The notes below the pieces were generated by a model, which saw nothing but the letters and a program-made list of their open reading frames with translations, did no database searches and was not told the DNA's origin. Below, piece by piece: positions 21,797 through 34,745 of a stretch of DNA of 64,000 nucleotides. The stretch is taken from assembly GCF_905220415.1 (NCBI RefSeq), contig NC_059546.1, positions 2,170,001-2,234,000 on the forward strand, read 5' to 3'. The stretch comes from Colias croceus (Eukaryota; Arthropoda; Insecta; Lepidoptera; Pieridae). Both the position numbers and the translations under genes were made by a program. The number at the start of each line of letters is the position of its first letter. The stretch's first letter is position 1.

Positions 21797-23616
21797 ATTT
21801 GTATAATTTCACTCCTAATCGAATTTGACGGTGCTCTTCCCGATATCTTGAGTGCGTAGGTACTCATAGTCACTTCAATTTTGTACGAAATTTTTTCGTA
21901 TAAAATTATGTAGGGTCAAACCTCATCAATTATTTAACTTATAAATTACATATTATCACATAAACTTGTGATCTCTATTAAAACTGCAATAAGTATTTAT
22001 TTGGCTTCTATAGACTATACCTACTAGTCTTTATTTCACATACTTACGCCAAAACTATTGATAAAGTTCATCACATATTTACGAATAAACCCTCTGAATA
22101 AACCACAAAAAAATCTACGATGATATTATGTCTTGATACTTTTATTAGCAGTAAGTAGTTCAAAACAGACACCAACAATTAAAGTTCAAATTTCAAATTT
22201 TACAAAATTTCAACAAATAAAACTTATTCGAATTAAAAATGTTACTTTAATCTCAATTTATACGAACTTTTTAATTCAGTTTAACACTCCAATTAAATAT
22301 ATCTAGTGACAACCCTAACACCAGCCCTAAGCTGTTGATAATGGATTACCAAGGGCTTAGCATCTGTACCAATTCATCAGCTCTGATCACTTGATCGATT
22401 GCCTGATTTATCAGGTCAGCTAATTGAGTGAACTCATTATTTTGACTACATCATTGTTTATTTACACTTTGTGGATATTATTATAGATATTGTAATGTGT
22501 GATAATTAAAGGCTAAATGTTTATAATAACCACTTTAGTAGTAGGTATATAATATGTAAAAAAAAAACAAAGACAAGATTGTGAACACATGTTTAGAATC
22601 TCTGTTAATTGATTAAATTTCCTGAATTACTTACTAATTAAATCTTTCCGCATACACCTCGATTTTGTTTACGAAATTAAAATCAATAAGACCTAAAATC
22701 TTACGCCCGTAGTCTAATGTTTGAAACATTAAGACAATATAATAATCGTATTCAAATGTATGAGGTTAAAATAATATATTCCACAAGCTCGTTAGAAATG
22801 CAATGTATCTCTAAAGTAACAAGGCAAATAGAATTTATTTGCGTTTCTTAAAATAAATGAGATTACAAAGTCACTGCATTCATTTCAAAGGTAGTCGTTT
22901 TAAATTAGATGCTTTGCAAATGTAGTCTGCTTTGTGTCGCGTTTATTGAATTATTTTAAAATCATTTATTAAATTCAGAGAGCTAAGTGTATTACAGTGC
23001 TTATTAAAATGATTGATTAGGAAAAAATGTAATTGTGCACAGGTATGTAAAGTATTTGGATTTGTTTAACATTCTCTTAAAATTTGGTTTAATAGTTTAG
23101 ACTTCAGATGATAGAGATAAAAATATACCATTTTTATACGTTCGTGTGACCCGTGCAAATAAGTCGTATGTATGCAGGTCCCTACCCCTAAAGTAAAATA
23201 AACACCAGAAATATCTCTTTTTCGGCTGCAGTGCCAAAAATCGCCAAATTATCGGATCTCTAAATACCTAGACGGTTTCTTTTTAAGCTGGTAAAAAGTC
23301 ATTTCCCTACCGAATGGGCAATATCCTCAAAACTAATTTACTTCGATTGTATCAAACCATAGTTCATATTGAGCCTAACAAGGAATACCGTCCTTTATCC
23401 ATTCACTACCAGTATAAAATAGGGTATCAAACAAGCTATTAACAACGCACGCACACGAAATTTGTCGCCTGACGTAAATTTACGGCCTCGTTTCAATTTT
23501 GGCAAAGTTCCTCCGCTTTGTGGCTGATAATGCGGGAACTTTAAAGTAGTTTAACTTGAACATATCAAATGTTTATCTATCGGCGTGTTATTAATGATAA
23601 AGGAAGCTCTTGTTAT
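21797..23616. other. AT-rich intronic-type DNA, nothing recognised
   Basis: 1.8 kb without coding exons, RNA genes or repeat ends that I can identify. Interspersed T-rich and A-rich runs only. Confidence 0.5.
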
Positions 23617-23745
23617 CTATACTAATATTATAAAGCTGAAGAGTTTGTTTGTTTGAACGCGCAAATCTCAGGAACTACGGGTCCGATTGGAAAAATTATT
23701 TCGATGTTAAATAGCCATTATATAGGCTAAATAACATCACGTCAT
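23617..23745 (+). repeat. SINE-like repeat, family S1, 3'-shortened
   Basis: TCTATACTAATATTATAAAG, TTTGTTTGTTTGAACGCGC, ACTACGGGTCCGATTGG; lacks the terminal GCGGAGCAGCTAG. Confidence 0.75.
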
Positions 23746-24376
23746 CATCATATTATTATTAGTCTGTGTTTGTAGTATGTAATCGACGCGGATCCTACTT
23801 TTTGACACACTTTAAATAGACAGATTTAATTCAAGCTTTGTACACTTTTTAAGGATCGGTGAAAATTAAATAGTTTCACCTTATTAAAGGCTTGTGTACT
23901 TATATCAAACACTTTAATAAAATAAAGATTTTAAAAAATCTTAAGGATTGTTTTTTTATTATTATTTTAGCAGACCACAGAGTAATATACTACGTAGCAG
24001 ACCACAGATAAAACAGAAAGCGCCTCAATTTGCATAAAATCAAGGTTACAGTGATAATTTCGTTTCAGGATTCACAGAAACGTCCGGGAAGGGTTCTTAT
24101 TACTCTCAATGGTGTAATTTAGCATTTTTTATTTAAATTTTACTGGTACTTTGAAGTCGAATGAATAATATCACGTTTTTAGTGATTTTAGCTATGGCTG
24201 CCGGTAGATACATTTAATTTTTTAGCGAATATTATAATATAAAACTGTTTGCACCGAATTTTTAAATATTTATTTAAGACTTATACAAATAGAGAAACAT
24301 AATGTCAAGATTATGATTACATGGAAATCTATACCTATATATATTATACCTATCTATCTAGTAGATATATTTAAGA
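23746..24376. other. Non-coding spacer
   Basis: No gene seen. A duplicated GCAGACCACAG word occurs at 23972 and 23998. Confidence 0.5.
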
Positions 24377-24566
24377 CTAGCTGCTCCGCGCGGTTTCACC
24401 CCCGTGGCTCCACTCCTGTTGGTCGTAGCGTGATGATATATAGCCTATAACCTTCCTCGATAAATGGGCTATCTAACACAGAAAGAATTTTTCAAATCGG
24501 ACCAGTAGTTTCCGAGATTAGCGCGTTCAAACAAACAAACTCTTTAGCTTTATAATATTAGTTTAT
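24377..24566 (-). repeat. SINE-like repeat, family S1 (reverse copy)
   Basis: ACTAGCTGCTCCGCGCGG ... CGATAAATGGGCTATC ... AAACAAACAAACTCTTTAGC, the complement of 5928-6124. Confidence 0.8.
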
Positions 24567-25625
24567 ATAAACCTCATTCCTTTGGAGTGCTGCCAAACAA
24601 AGTACCTTTACGACTAAGCACTATTCTTATTCTTGCTATCAAAACACTTCGTTTTACGATTCAAAATATTCTTCTTAAAATTTGCCGAAAATAAAAAGCA
24701 AATGTATGGAACTCTCTGAAATATGTCTGTCTCCCTCGCACTTATGGGCAGTGCAATCAACCATGTGTGGTAATAACTTTTATGCTTTAATTTTATGATG
24801 AAGACTTCAGTTAAGAGTCATATTCAGGTGAGAATAACTCATAATATTTTTGCAATAAATCTGTATATTATTATTTATTTTCTTAACTCAACTGAAAAGA
24901 TACGATTAGGTAGTACCTAGATATGGTTATAAATAAAAATTATTTTTTAATTAAGTATTAAAGATTTAAGAAAATAACTAAATAATGAAAATTCAGCACA
25001 ATTATATTATTACACGCACAATAAAATACCTACTTACACGTATTAATTTTCCAACTTTCCAATACCTACGAAAGTAATAAAAACAACTTTTTAACTGACT
25101 TCAAAAAAAGGAGGAGGTTATCAATTCGGCCAGTATTTTTTTTTTTTTTTAGCTTACCGCCCGCGGTTTCGCTCGCTTTATCTAAAACCTAATAAATTAT
25201 ATACTAAAACCTTCCCCTTGAATCACTCTATCTATTAAAAAATACCGCATCAAAATCCGTTGCGTAGTTTTAAAGATTTAAGCATACTTATTTATCGCAT
25301 TAGCTCATTTATCGAGGAAAGCTATCATCATCACGCAAAGACCTACAGGAGCGAAGGAATTTCGTTAAAATTGTCAAGTTAAATATTCCACAGAAGATGA
25401 GTGACGAGAAAATCGTTGTGAAAAAATTATAAGAAAACAATCTAGTTAACATAATTAAAACTGCTTTGTTATTTACTTACCAATTTTCAAAATACTTACA
25501 ATAAGAAGAAAATTGTATCAGAAAATAGGTGCTTAAGAACGCTAGTACTTAGGTTACTTAGGTAACTACTGACACAGAAAATATAATATAATACCTACAA
25601 GTAAGTGCCTATACTTAATTAAGGG
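24567..25625. other. Non-coding stretch with two truncated SINE pieces
   Basis: 25097-25140 is a truncated ACTGACTTCAAAAAAAGG repeat. It runs through a T-rich stretch into 25150-25290, a GCTTACCGCCCGCGGTTTCG piece related to 3795-3905. The remainder is AT-rich without genes. Confidence 0.55.
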
Positions 25626-25784
25626 GATTATAAAGCTGAAGAGTTTGTTTGTTTGTTTGAACGTGCTAATCTCAAGAACTACTGGTATGATTTGAAAAAT
25701 TATTTATACATATTATTATATTAACATCACGCTAAGACCAATAGGAACGGAGCAATGCGGGTAAAACCGCACAACACAGCTAGT
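25626..25784 (+). repeat. SINE-like repeat, family S1
   Basis: TTATAAAGCTGAAGAGTTTG ... GGTATGATTTG ... GGTAAAACCGCACAACACAG. Confidence 0.75.
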
Positions 25785-27084
25785 GTAACATAAAAATAAA
25801 TAAAAAATCATTAAGTATTTTATGAAATTTTAAAGATAAACATTGCTATTTTTTATACAACATAAGCATTTTCATCAGCCTTAAATTCGCACTAATTACG
25901 AATTCAGAAACACAATTTTTGTTTACGTTATCTGCATTCGATTTACATTTCATTTGAATAATTTATTACGTGTGGGATTATATATTAAATGTTTTATATT
26001 AAAATCATTGCTTTTCAAAAGGTACAGGTATATACTTACTGTTTTTTATGTAAAATTTAAATAATTATTTTTTTGTGTCAATACAGTAATAGATAAGATT
26101 TAAAATATTGTCATCAGAATGACGAGACCTTAGCGAGGGACGCATACATACCTACAATCTACATATTATATTATTATGCCCATAGGTATCTCATCAAATG
26201 TAATGAAAACCTTTTAATCTGAGTTTTATTAATTGTCTGTTATATCCCACAAAAACTTCACACTTGTAACTATATAATTAACTGTAAATATATTTTCCAA
26301 ATACCACATACCTAATATTATGACGTACCTACCTACAGGCTACCTAAATAAATTCATATCTTAACTAGATACGAATAAAACTAAAATAGAAAAAGAAACG
26401 TCCGATAAAAGCTACTTATAACAAATTCACATTATTCAGTTATCGGAATGAAGGAAATTCCTAGAAATGAAATCTGACATTTCATTCGAGAACATTCTAA
26501 TGTATGCCATTCAAAATGAAACATCGAAAATTGAAATTGCATTCCGATAAACGAAGTTCCAATCTTCAATTTGGATTTAGATGCATATTATATTTATTTG
26601 ACAATATTACTTTAGTATTTTTGAGGTTATTTTCCATATTTGTTTAGAAATTAAAGATTTTACGGATTTTAAACGCGATTTTATTGTTTTTGTAAGTACA
26701 ATTCATTATCTGGGTATAATATCATATTATAAAACTGTTGTATAAGTACCTAAGTACATTTTATTATAGCGTCTTATATACACCGACCCCTGTATATTGT
26801 AAACAACAGTAGATATATTACCATAACGATATATCTAAACAAATTATCCTTTTCAGAACAACCACGAGAATAATGATTCATCATCATATTTAAATTATAT
26901 TATCAAGACAAATAAAAACAATTATTTTTAGTATATAACACATTGTTTATTATTGTATTAAATATCTTTTAATTAACCTCCTTGGTATGTTGGAGTTGAT
27001 TAAATTGTGTATGAAGAAAAATCTGTGTTTTATTTCCTTTTAAATGCTAAGTGAAAATATTATATTATTTTGTTGAAACTGAGT
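25785..27084. other. AT-rich spacer, nothing recognised
   Basis: No coding exon, RNA gene or repeat boundary supported. Confidence 0.5.
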
Positions 27085-29092
27085 TGAGTGAAACTTCTTT
27101 ATCGGGGTTGGAAAAAATTTAGTGTAACATTTTTTCGTTACGAGTGACATTTTTCCGTTACGCGCCATCTTTTTCTTATCCCTACCACGCGTGATTCGAG
27201 GTATTTCTGTAAAGTTGCATATAGTAAATTATTTTTTTGAAAAATAAGGTCATAAAGAAGTTTCACTTCTTACGTGTGTACACAAGTAGGTATACGCACA
27301 CATTTTTTTTTATTTTCCATTCTATAGGTGCTAGTGTATGTAACAGAATTTGTATTCAAAGTAATGATGTGTTGTGTATAGCAAGTATTCTATGTACTTC
27401 AGACGAATCTTGTTATCCCCTATTTCAATAGATGATGTATCACGTAGGTATGTGAAATATAATAGCTAAGAGTTACATGTATCCATATTATAATTTTTTT
27501 AAAGGTTATTACACTATCGTGTATATGAAATAGGGGATAAGAGTTACTTGTTCCTATTGTAAATGTTTAAAGTCTATTACAGTACAAACTTAACTTCATC
27601 TATTTTTTTTTTTTTTTATTATCCTTCTCGTAATCGATTTTTTTTTGAAGCGTGATTAGTTAACTATTGATTACTTACATTGAGAATTTAGGTACCATAA
27701 CAATTAGGTTATATTAATAAATTAATAAAATATAATCTTTATTCATAAATTCATGTTTAAGTGGTGCTTTATAAAAGTGCTATTATCTGTTTTTATATGA
27801 TGACTAGCTTTCCGCCTGCGGCTTCGCCCGCGTATTCAAAGAAAAACCCGCATAGTTCCCGTTTCCGTCGGATTTCCTGGATAAAACTTAGCCTATGTTG
27901 CTCAGTGAAGATGATGAAATCGAATTCGAATGAAATCGGTCCAGTAGTTTATGCGTGAAAACCATACATACATAATTACAAACCTTTCCTCTTTATAAGC
28001 CATCATCTGGTTTCCATAACACAAGCGAAAGCTTAGAGTGGGATCAGATCGTGCCGTGTGTGAAAATTGTCCTGAAATATTTATTTATTTATTTATAATA
28101 TTAGTATAGAAGTATAGATTATGATCGACGAAGTAATAATTACCTATCAATATTTCTATTACATAATACATTACTACAACGTAAGTCATAGATGTACATT
28201 ATTTACCTCTCATATTTCTACAGTTATTTCAAAATGTACTCAAATATGAAATATTTGTACTAGATAGAACGTAGAATAATATTTTATTGTGTTATGAAAG
28301 CAAACGACACGGAATGTTATTCCATGCACGTTGCTTTCGATGCAGTTTCTGAACAAATAGAGAAATACTTGTAGGTGTTTATTTAAAAATACAAATATGG
28401 ATCTCTTTCCGTTTTGTTTCTATGATAGTTTCTTCTTTACTTTGTGAACTTTGTAACAAAATTACAATAAAAAAGGGAAATATGCTCAGACAATCTTTCA
28501 TAATATAATAAACAGGCGTCAGGCACCCATAAAACGTGCACAAAATATAACATCAATTTAGTATATTTATATGTAATAGCTGGCGACAACAAGCAACTGG
28601 ACAAATCTAGGCTGATAATGATGATGATGATTATGATGATATGCCTAAGTTGCCTAAGTCCTAAGAGAACTTTTCTTTGAAAAATATATTACACAAAAGT
28701 TTACAATAATTACCTATAAACCTAAAGACAACATCAAGCTAAGTCCAGGACATAGGTCCAGGATAATCGACATCCTTATCACTATAGAATGATCTCTTCC
28801 AGGAAACCTACTCACATTTGTACATTCACCAACGGTAAATGTACAAATGTGAGAACTGAGAAGGTAAGTAATACATATTACAAATCAACTACTTACTACA
28901 GAAAAAAATATGTGTGCGTGTACTAGAGTACACACGTAAGAAGTGAAACTTAGGGATAAGAAAAAGTTGGCGCGTAACGCAAAAATGTCACGCCTACGGC
29001 GTAACGCAAAAATGTCACGCCTACAGCGTAACGCAAAAATGTTAGGTACACTAAATTTTTGTCCAACCCCGATAAAGAAGTTTCACTTCAAA
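27085..29092. mobile_element. Putative 2-kb element with long inverted ends
   Basis: Left end GTGAAACTTCTTTATCGGGG (27086) and right end CCCCGATAAAGAAGTTTCAC (29072-29091) are exact complements. Similarity continues inward for about 200 bp on each side, through the GTTACGCGCC and CTTATCCCTA words to GAAGTTTCACTTCTTACG and ACACAC. The right arm contains a short tandem GTAACGCAAAAATGTCACGC repeat. The interior (27300-28910) includes a GCTTTCCGCCTGCGGCTTCG SINE (27783-27975) and a LINE tail (27990-28100). No transposase frame. Confidence 0.6.
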
Positions 29093-30728
29093 AATAACTT
29101 AAAAATGGAAAAGTATTCGATACTACATATATTTCATTTACAATAAAGCATAATATATTAAACCTGGCAAATCTACAAACGTGCCAAGAGGTTAACCTTT
29201 CCATGATACATGTTAAAATATAAATATTTTATATAAAAGCCAAAGTGTATAAAAAATATGCCTATGAAAAGATAGCGAAGGTCTACACAAGGGACCTGGC
29301 TCTTTAATAAAGCCACTGAAGATATTTCAAATATATTGTATTTTTTATAAGGTTGCTTTTTACGTGAATGCGTAATAAGTTTGAGATAAAATAATTCAAC
29401 TAGTTATTTTCGCACTTGAGACCTTATTTTATAAATTTTATTAAAAATTGAACTTAACGAATTCGCTAAGAACAAAATATCGCACTTTTAGAGATAAAAT
29501 TATAGTAACTACGAGTTATTTAGCGAGCTCAAAAATTTTTAAAACTATAATTAATAATAAATAGGTAGGTATCACAGTAGGTATGTTATCTACGCTGAAG
29601 CTGAAGCAACTAGGTAGTAAGTAGGTAGATACTGATGATGATGATGGTAGGTACGATTTAAAAATCGGACCGAATATTTTAATATTCATTCTGTGTTAAA
29701 AAGGTTTTTTTTAAAGCCACTACAAGCATTCAGATCGAGGTAATCGGAATTAAAAAAAAAATATTTACAACTTTTCGCCCTACACTGTTTACGTTAGGTA
29801 CATTTACATCAAACGAACATAGAGCTAGACTCACTAGAGCATTATTTCGTGATCTTTTAGTGTAAACGATGACTCTTTCAATTTTGTTCAGTATTAAAAC
29901 ATTGGATAGAATCTTTTCGAACGCACTAAAAACAAAAGAAGAATGCTCTACGCCTGTTTATGTTCTTACTGTTCTGTGGCCTGTTTACACCAAACCAAGT
30001 TTACACTAAAAGATTTTCATATAGTGGGGTTAGAATGAGCATTCGCTCGTTTGATGTAAATGCACCGTAAGACGAGTTTAACTTTTATTTAGAAAGTGAC
30101 ATTATCTTTTCTTTGCGACAGAATTCAGAAATATCAAGGAGACGCATTCATCTACAATTTACAATGAACCTTTTAAAGCTTAAACAAAACATCACTTTAA
30201 TCAGAAGGAAGTATGGTTCTCAATAGTAATCACTTAGAAATCTGGATTCTTTTATCTTAGTTTTTAATAACTATTCTTTCTTTTCGCCATTAGTTTTATG
30301 AAATTTTGTTGTTTGTTTTTTTTCTTAAAGAAAGAAACGAATAAAGAAAGTGCCTACTAACCTTTTGTAATTGAAATTCCTACTAAAATAATCAAAAATT
30401 GGACATCATGTCTATTTTACAAAGAAAAATGAAAAGAAAAAAGATTCGACTAAAAGATAATACCTATAAATGCGAAAGTTTGAGGTACCTATGTTTAATA
30501 CGAAAAAAGGTTGGTCCAATCCATCCTTTTTTCGAATGAAGGCTGGATTTACTTTAATAAAACTTATAATAAGAGAATAATATATCATCAAAAGACAAAA
30601 ATATAACACATGAACTATAGAAGCAGATTCGTCCGCGGGTAAAACCGCGCGGCATAGAATACTGAATATACATGGAAGTTTTTAATAAGCCTACTGATGT
30701 TTTACATAATTTCACACATTATATACAA
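29093..30728. other. AT-rich spacer
   Basis: No gene seen. A GATGATGATG run at 29634-29646 and a small SINE remnant (GGTAAAACCGCGCGGCATAG) at 30638. Confidence 0.5.
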
Positions 30729-30799
30729 GCATCGGTGGTTCAGTGGTAGAATGCTCGCCTGCCACGCGGGCGGCCCGGGTTCGATTCCCGGCCGATGCA
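30729..30799 (+). tRNA. tRNA-Gly (GCC)
   Basis: 71 nt with a full cloverleaf. Acceptor stem GCATCGG (30729-30735) pairs with CCGATGC (30792-30798), with A as discriminator. The A box is GGTTCAGTGGTAGAATG. The anticodon loop CTGCCAC places GCC at 30761-30763. The T arm is CCGGGTTCGATTCCCGG. A T run at 30805-30809 fits a pol III terminator. No CCA is encoded, as in eukaryotic nuclear genes. It stands alone and reads on the same strand as the FLYWCH exons. The perfect stems argue for a functional gene rather than a SINE derivative. Confidence 0.97.
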
Positions 30800-31499
30800 A
30801 TCTCTTTTTATATTTTTTTTATTCATTTTTATTTTTAATCATAATAAACATTGACCTTTGAGATATGGCTCAGCTTTAGAATAAGCAACACCTCATTTTA
30901 AATTGATATTTTTTTGGTAGATAGGTATGGTTAAGAGGTATCATTTACCAAAATATCAAGGTGCGGAGTGCATTTGTTTTTGAGATATATTTTTTTGAAA
31001 AAATGTTATATAACCTCCAACTGTGCAAACAAAACGTGATTACTGTTAGTTACAACCATGAAATGTGCAAAAAAAAACGCGATGACATATTAAACTTCAA
31101 CTCGTTTCGATAAAAGCATTTGTGAATGTCAAATTTCCGCGTCAATGACATAATATGGAACGTAAATCATAGACGCCAGCGTAACGTAACTCGTAGAGAG
31201 CCAGTGGCGGAATCTGAAGCGACGGTTTCACAAAGTGAATTATAAAAAAAATTTTGAAGATTGGCTAGTAGAATATTTATGGCGTACTGACATTCAAAAA
31301 AGTCATTTAGACAGCTTTGAAGAATTGATAAAAGTAATTATATATTTTGTTGTTGAATGTTTATAAAATTTATTTTTTTGTTTTTTTTTAATTACTTGCT
31401 TCCCTAAACAATAAATAATACCCTATTATTTAAACTTAGCTATAAATAATACCCTAATGTTAAAATCCTTATTTACGCAGATCGCAGACTAATAATAAT
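30800..31499. other. Non-coding spacer after the tRNA gene
   Basis: AT-rich. No exon or repeat end recognised. Confidence 0.5.
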
Positions 31500-31740
31500 A
31501 ATAATATGTATAAGCTTTTATTTCCTTACTTTTACAAAAAATGTTTAACAATTTAACTTAACACTTAATACTTTATATAATAATTTGTAAAATCTTAAAA
31601 CTAGCATATGTTTGTTAGTAACATTGATGCTATTCTATGTTAGTACTTATCCTATTTTCTTAATTGTAAGGACCGCTTTGTGCGGTGAAAGCCTCCTCCA
31701 AAATTTTCCATTTCTGCCTATCATTAGCCATTATCGCAGA
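31500..31740 (-). repeat. LINE 3'-end fragment (minus strand)
   Basis: GACCGCTTTGTGCGGTGAAA-GCCTCCTCC and TTTCCATTTCTGCC resemble the end of lepidopteran LINE coding/3' UTR read from the other strand. Partial and diverged. Confidence 0.4.
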
Positions 31741-31799
31741 TTAGCAATACAAATATACTAGCTTATCATAGAGTATAAATGATACATTTTAATTTTTTT

Positions 31800-32140
31800 A
31801 TATAGCTCACTTGCTTCAAATAGGTAGCGAGGAGCGAAGCGACGAGCGTGTTAGGTTAACTTTTGAACTGCCGCACGAGCCGAGCGAGCGAAGCGAGCGT
31901 GCCGCGGCAGCGGCCGGCGAGTGCCAGAAGCGACTTTAGGGCGATTCCCACTCAAACAAAAAAAAAACTACGTAGGTTTAAACTTTTGAGGTGTAACCTA
32001 CACTAAATTGGTACTAATTAACCTCAAACTAAAAAAAATAATATAAAATAAAGGGGGGGGGCTCCGCACCCCCCCCCCTTCACAGGGGGGGTTCTACCCC
32101 TCCCCCCCTCCCCCTTCCCCTCCCCCCGCCCCGTTTTGAG
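31800..32140. repeat. CGAGCGAAGCGAGCG low-complexity and homopurine/C-tract block
   Basis: 31826-31925 is rich in GAGCGAAGCGA words. 32054-32135 consists of long G and C tracts (GGGGGGGG, CCCCCCCCC, CCCCTCCCCCC). Tracts like this can form G-quadruplexes or i-motifs and are prone to sequencing error. Confidence 0.7.
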
Positions 32141-32280
32141 GTGTTGCCTATTCTAAAGTGCTTCCTTTATCGTGAATTATTAATAAGTATAATATTTTAT
32201 TAACATTTTACATAAATTTTGTGTCCATTTCTAAAACACTGCCATCTATCAACTTATTTTAGTTTCGTCTTGTAAGCTAG

Positions 32281-32805
32281 TGAAAAGTCTTACTAGAAGT
32301 TCCTTTTACACACACTAGATGTCACTGATACAAAATTACTATTATCATATTATACTGCTATTTCCCAAGAGATGTCGCTACTATATTTTTAGTCGTACGG
32401 TAATTTATATATTTTAAAAGAAATAAAATGAAAATATTTAACATGAAATGAAAACTGAAATAATATTATAATATATATTATGCTGTTTATAATTAAATTT
32501 ACACTATTTAACAGACCGTGTCCTTTTTATAATTGAAAAGTCTTACTAGAAGTTCCTTTAACACACACTAGATGTCACTGATACAAAATTACTATTATCA
32601 TATTATACTGCTACTCCCCAAGAGATGTCGCTACTATATTTTTAGACGTACGGTAAATATATTTTATAAGAAATAAAATGAAAATATTTAACATGAAATG
32701 AAAACTGAAATAGTATTACAATATAATATAATGCTGTTTATAATTAAATTTACACTATGTAATTAATCTAACAATAATGTACAGACCGTGTCCTTTTTAT
32801 AAGTG
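32281..32805. repeat. Tandem duplication, about 260-bp unit, two copies
   Basis: GAAAAGTCTTACTAGAAGTT starts at 32283 and again at 32536; both continue through AGATGTCACTGATACAAAA, AGAGATGTCGCTACTATA and CAGACCGTGTCCTTTTTATA. Copies differ by a few substitutions and a short indel (TTATATATT), indicating a fairly young duplication. Confidence 0.88.
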
Positions 32806-32859
32806 GTGTAATCTTGCAAATTTACGGTCCACGACCCCCGGGGAAGGAGCCGTGGATTA

Positions 32860-33065
32860 TGTCGGATTCTTACCGATTAAAAACTGGGGCCGCAGGTATT
32901 GATTAGTTGGAATTCTTTCGCGATATTGTGCAGGTGTCCTACTATTTAAATTGCTTGAAGCAATAAAGCCGCCCTTTGCATCAAATGTCCTGTCTGTGTG
33001 TGTGAAATTTATATTTATGTTTTGTATGCAATAAAGATTATAAATAAATAAGTAAATAAATAATA
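32860..33065 (+). repeat. LINE 3' UTR fragment with AAATA tail
   Basis: TGCTTGAAGCAATAAAGCCG, TGTCTGTGTGTGTG, GCAATAAAGATTATAAATAA-ATAAGTAAATAAATA. Only the tail is present. Confidence 0.6.
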
Positions 33066-34005
33066 TAAATATTTACGTAATATAATATATTATAGCAGTA
33101 TAGCATATCAATATTTTTTAATAAATTATTTTACACAGAAACCATTGTAGGAAACTATCCATTGAAAAATAAATTTTGAGTTGAAATCATACTAACATAT
33201 AAAAATAAGGTGATTATGTCTTAACATAATATGAGCAAACAAATGCTTAAACAAATGCTACTTATCAGCAAAATCACATAATAGAACATATTAAGGCAAT
33301 TACGTGGTTCAAGGACCTTGATGATTCTGTCACTACATTTGAATTTGTTTTTTTAACCGCCCCCTATAATATACATCGTTGTTGAAGAAAAAGTGACCAA
33401 AGATTATGGAATTGTAAAATGTATCGTATTGTATCGTAATGTGTTAGTGGTTTCTACCTAATTTATGCTTTCTCTGAGAGGCAGTAACATATTACATTTT
33501 ATGAATAGTAAATATTGTTGTATGTTGTAAATGTAATGTAGGAAGACTCATGTTTCAACATTAACCGTATTAAGCAGTCACATGGCCCATTCTGGAGACC
33601 GATGACTAAGTAATTATAAGTTCTAGAGTGGGGAACAGTTAAGAAAATACAGATTTAGAAATTAATTTTATTCAATACGGAGTCTACTATATTCTGGAGA
33701 CCTGATGATTACTAGGGTGGAGAACATCTCACCTACAGAGATATAAAAGATGGAGTACATTATTTGACGTAATTCTATAGAACGGCCTCTACCATGTCAT
33801 GGTGTATCTAATGGTAATGGTGACCAGGCAAATAAATGTATTTAGCGTTCTCTGTATATCTCTTCATACCTAGTAGGAATACATATTATATTATGCATGC
33901 AACCTACACACACCGAAAAAAATATATAATATTTTTTATGATGTTTTAACTTTAAATTTATGTTTTTTTAGTATTGTTTCCATTATTTGTGTCTATAAGA
34001 CATCG
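33066..34005. other. Non-coding stretch with a diverged internal duplication
   Basis: Two related segments begin ATTCTGGAGACC at 33588 and 33691, each followed by GATGA, a (A)GGGTGG/GAGTGGGGAACA block and an AGATATAAAA-like block. No gene. Confidence 0.45.
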
Positions 34006-34009
34006 CCGT

Positions 34010-34250
34010 CATCTGATTAAATCTGATATTTGTTTGGATGACTAGGCCGAACGTTGATTTAACTACATCACTCACGACGTCCAACTAGTTAGTGAATTGT
34101 AATATAGCCCTTTGAACAGAGCGGATAGAACGTTCGGCATAATGTTGGATGACGAGTTGTTCTTTAGTCATTCAATTAAATGTGGTCATTCAATAATCGC
34201 TCTAGTCTTCAATCAAATAGCAGATTCCTCCAGATGACTGCGACATATCT
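34010..34250. mobile_element. Possible MITE with imperfect inverted halves
   Basis: GTCATCTGATTAAATCTGAT at the left against AATCAAATAGCAGATTCC and CCAGATGACTG at the right, roughly two-thirds matching over 60 bp. Target duplication not identified. Confidence 0.4.
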
Positions 34251-34504
34251 AGTATCTTATTAAAATCCTCCGATTAAACAGATTTTCCAGAGAGTTGAGG
34301 TCTTCAGAAGAGTATATTTCGTGAAGTAAAAATTTAACAAAAAAATAATATGGAAAAAAACCTTCGTTTTTCTTTTAAAGATATTTATAATGACGCAATG
34401 TTTGTTTATTATATTATCGCGAATGTTGGGTTGTAGAATAAAAACGCCTTCGTCACAATTAATACTTTAATATTCCTTCACTTGGTACATTCACTTGATA
34501 GTTT

Positions 34505-34745
34505 TCTTAAATCTATATAATATATAAAACTCAAAGGTGACTGATATAGTGATCTATCAACGCACAGCCCAAACCACTGGACGTATCGGGCTGAAATTTG
34601 GCATGCAGGTAGATGTCATAACGTAGGCGTCCCCTAAGAAAGGATTTTAGGAAATTCATCCCCTAAAGGGGTAAAATAGGGGATAAAAACTTATACCATG
34701 AACATTTATCTATTCCACGCAAGCGAAGTTGCGGGCAAATAAATC
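34505..34745 (+). repeat. Dispersed repeat (AACGCACAGCCCAAACCACTGG type)
   Basis: ATATAAAACTCAAAGGTGAC, CAACGCACAGCCCAAACC, GGGCTGAAATTTGGCATGC, GTCCCCTAAGAAAGGATTTT, CGCAAGCGAAGTTGCGGGC. A recognisable lepidopteran dispersed repeat ending near 34745. Confidence 0.65.

Noticed and set aside
32054..32135. Regulatory G-quadruplex element
   Set aside because: G and C tracts are long but the block has no gene context and could be slippage-prone low complexity; recorded only as a repeat.
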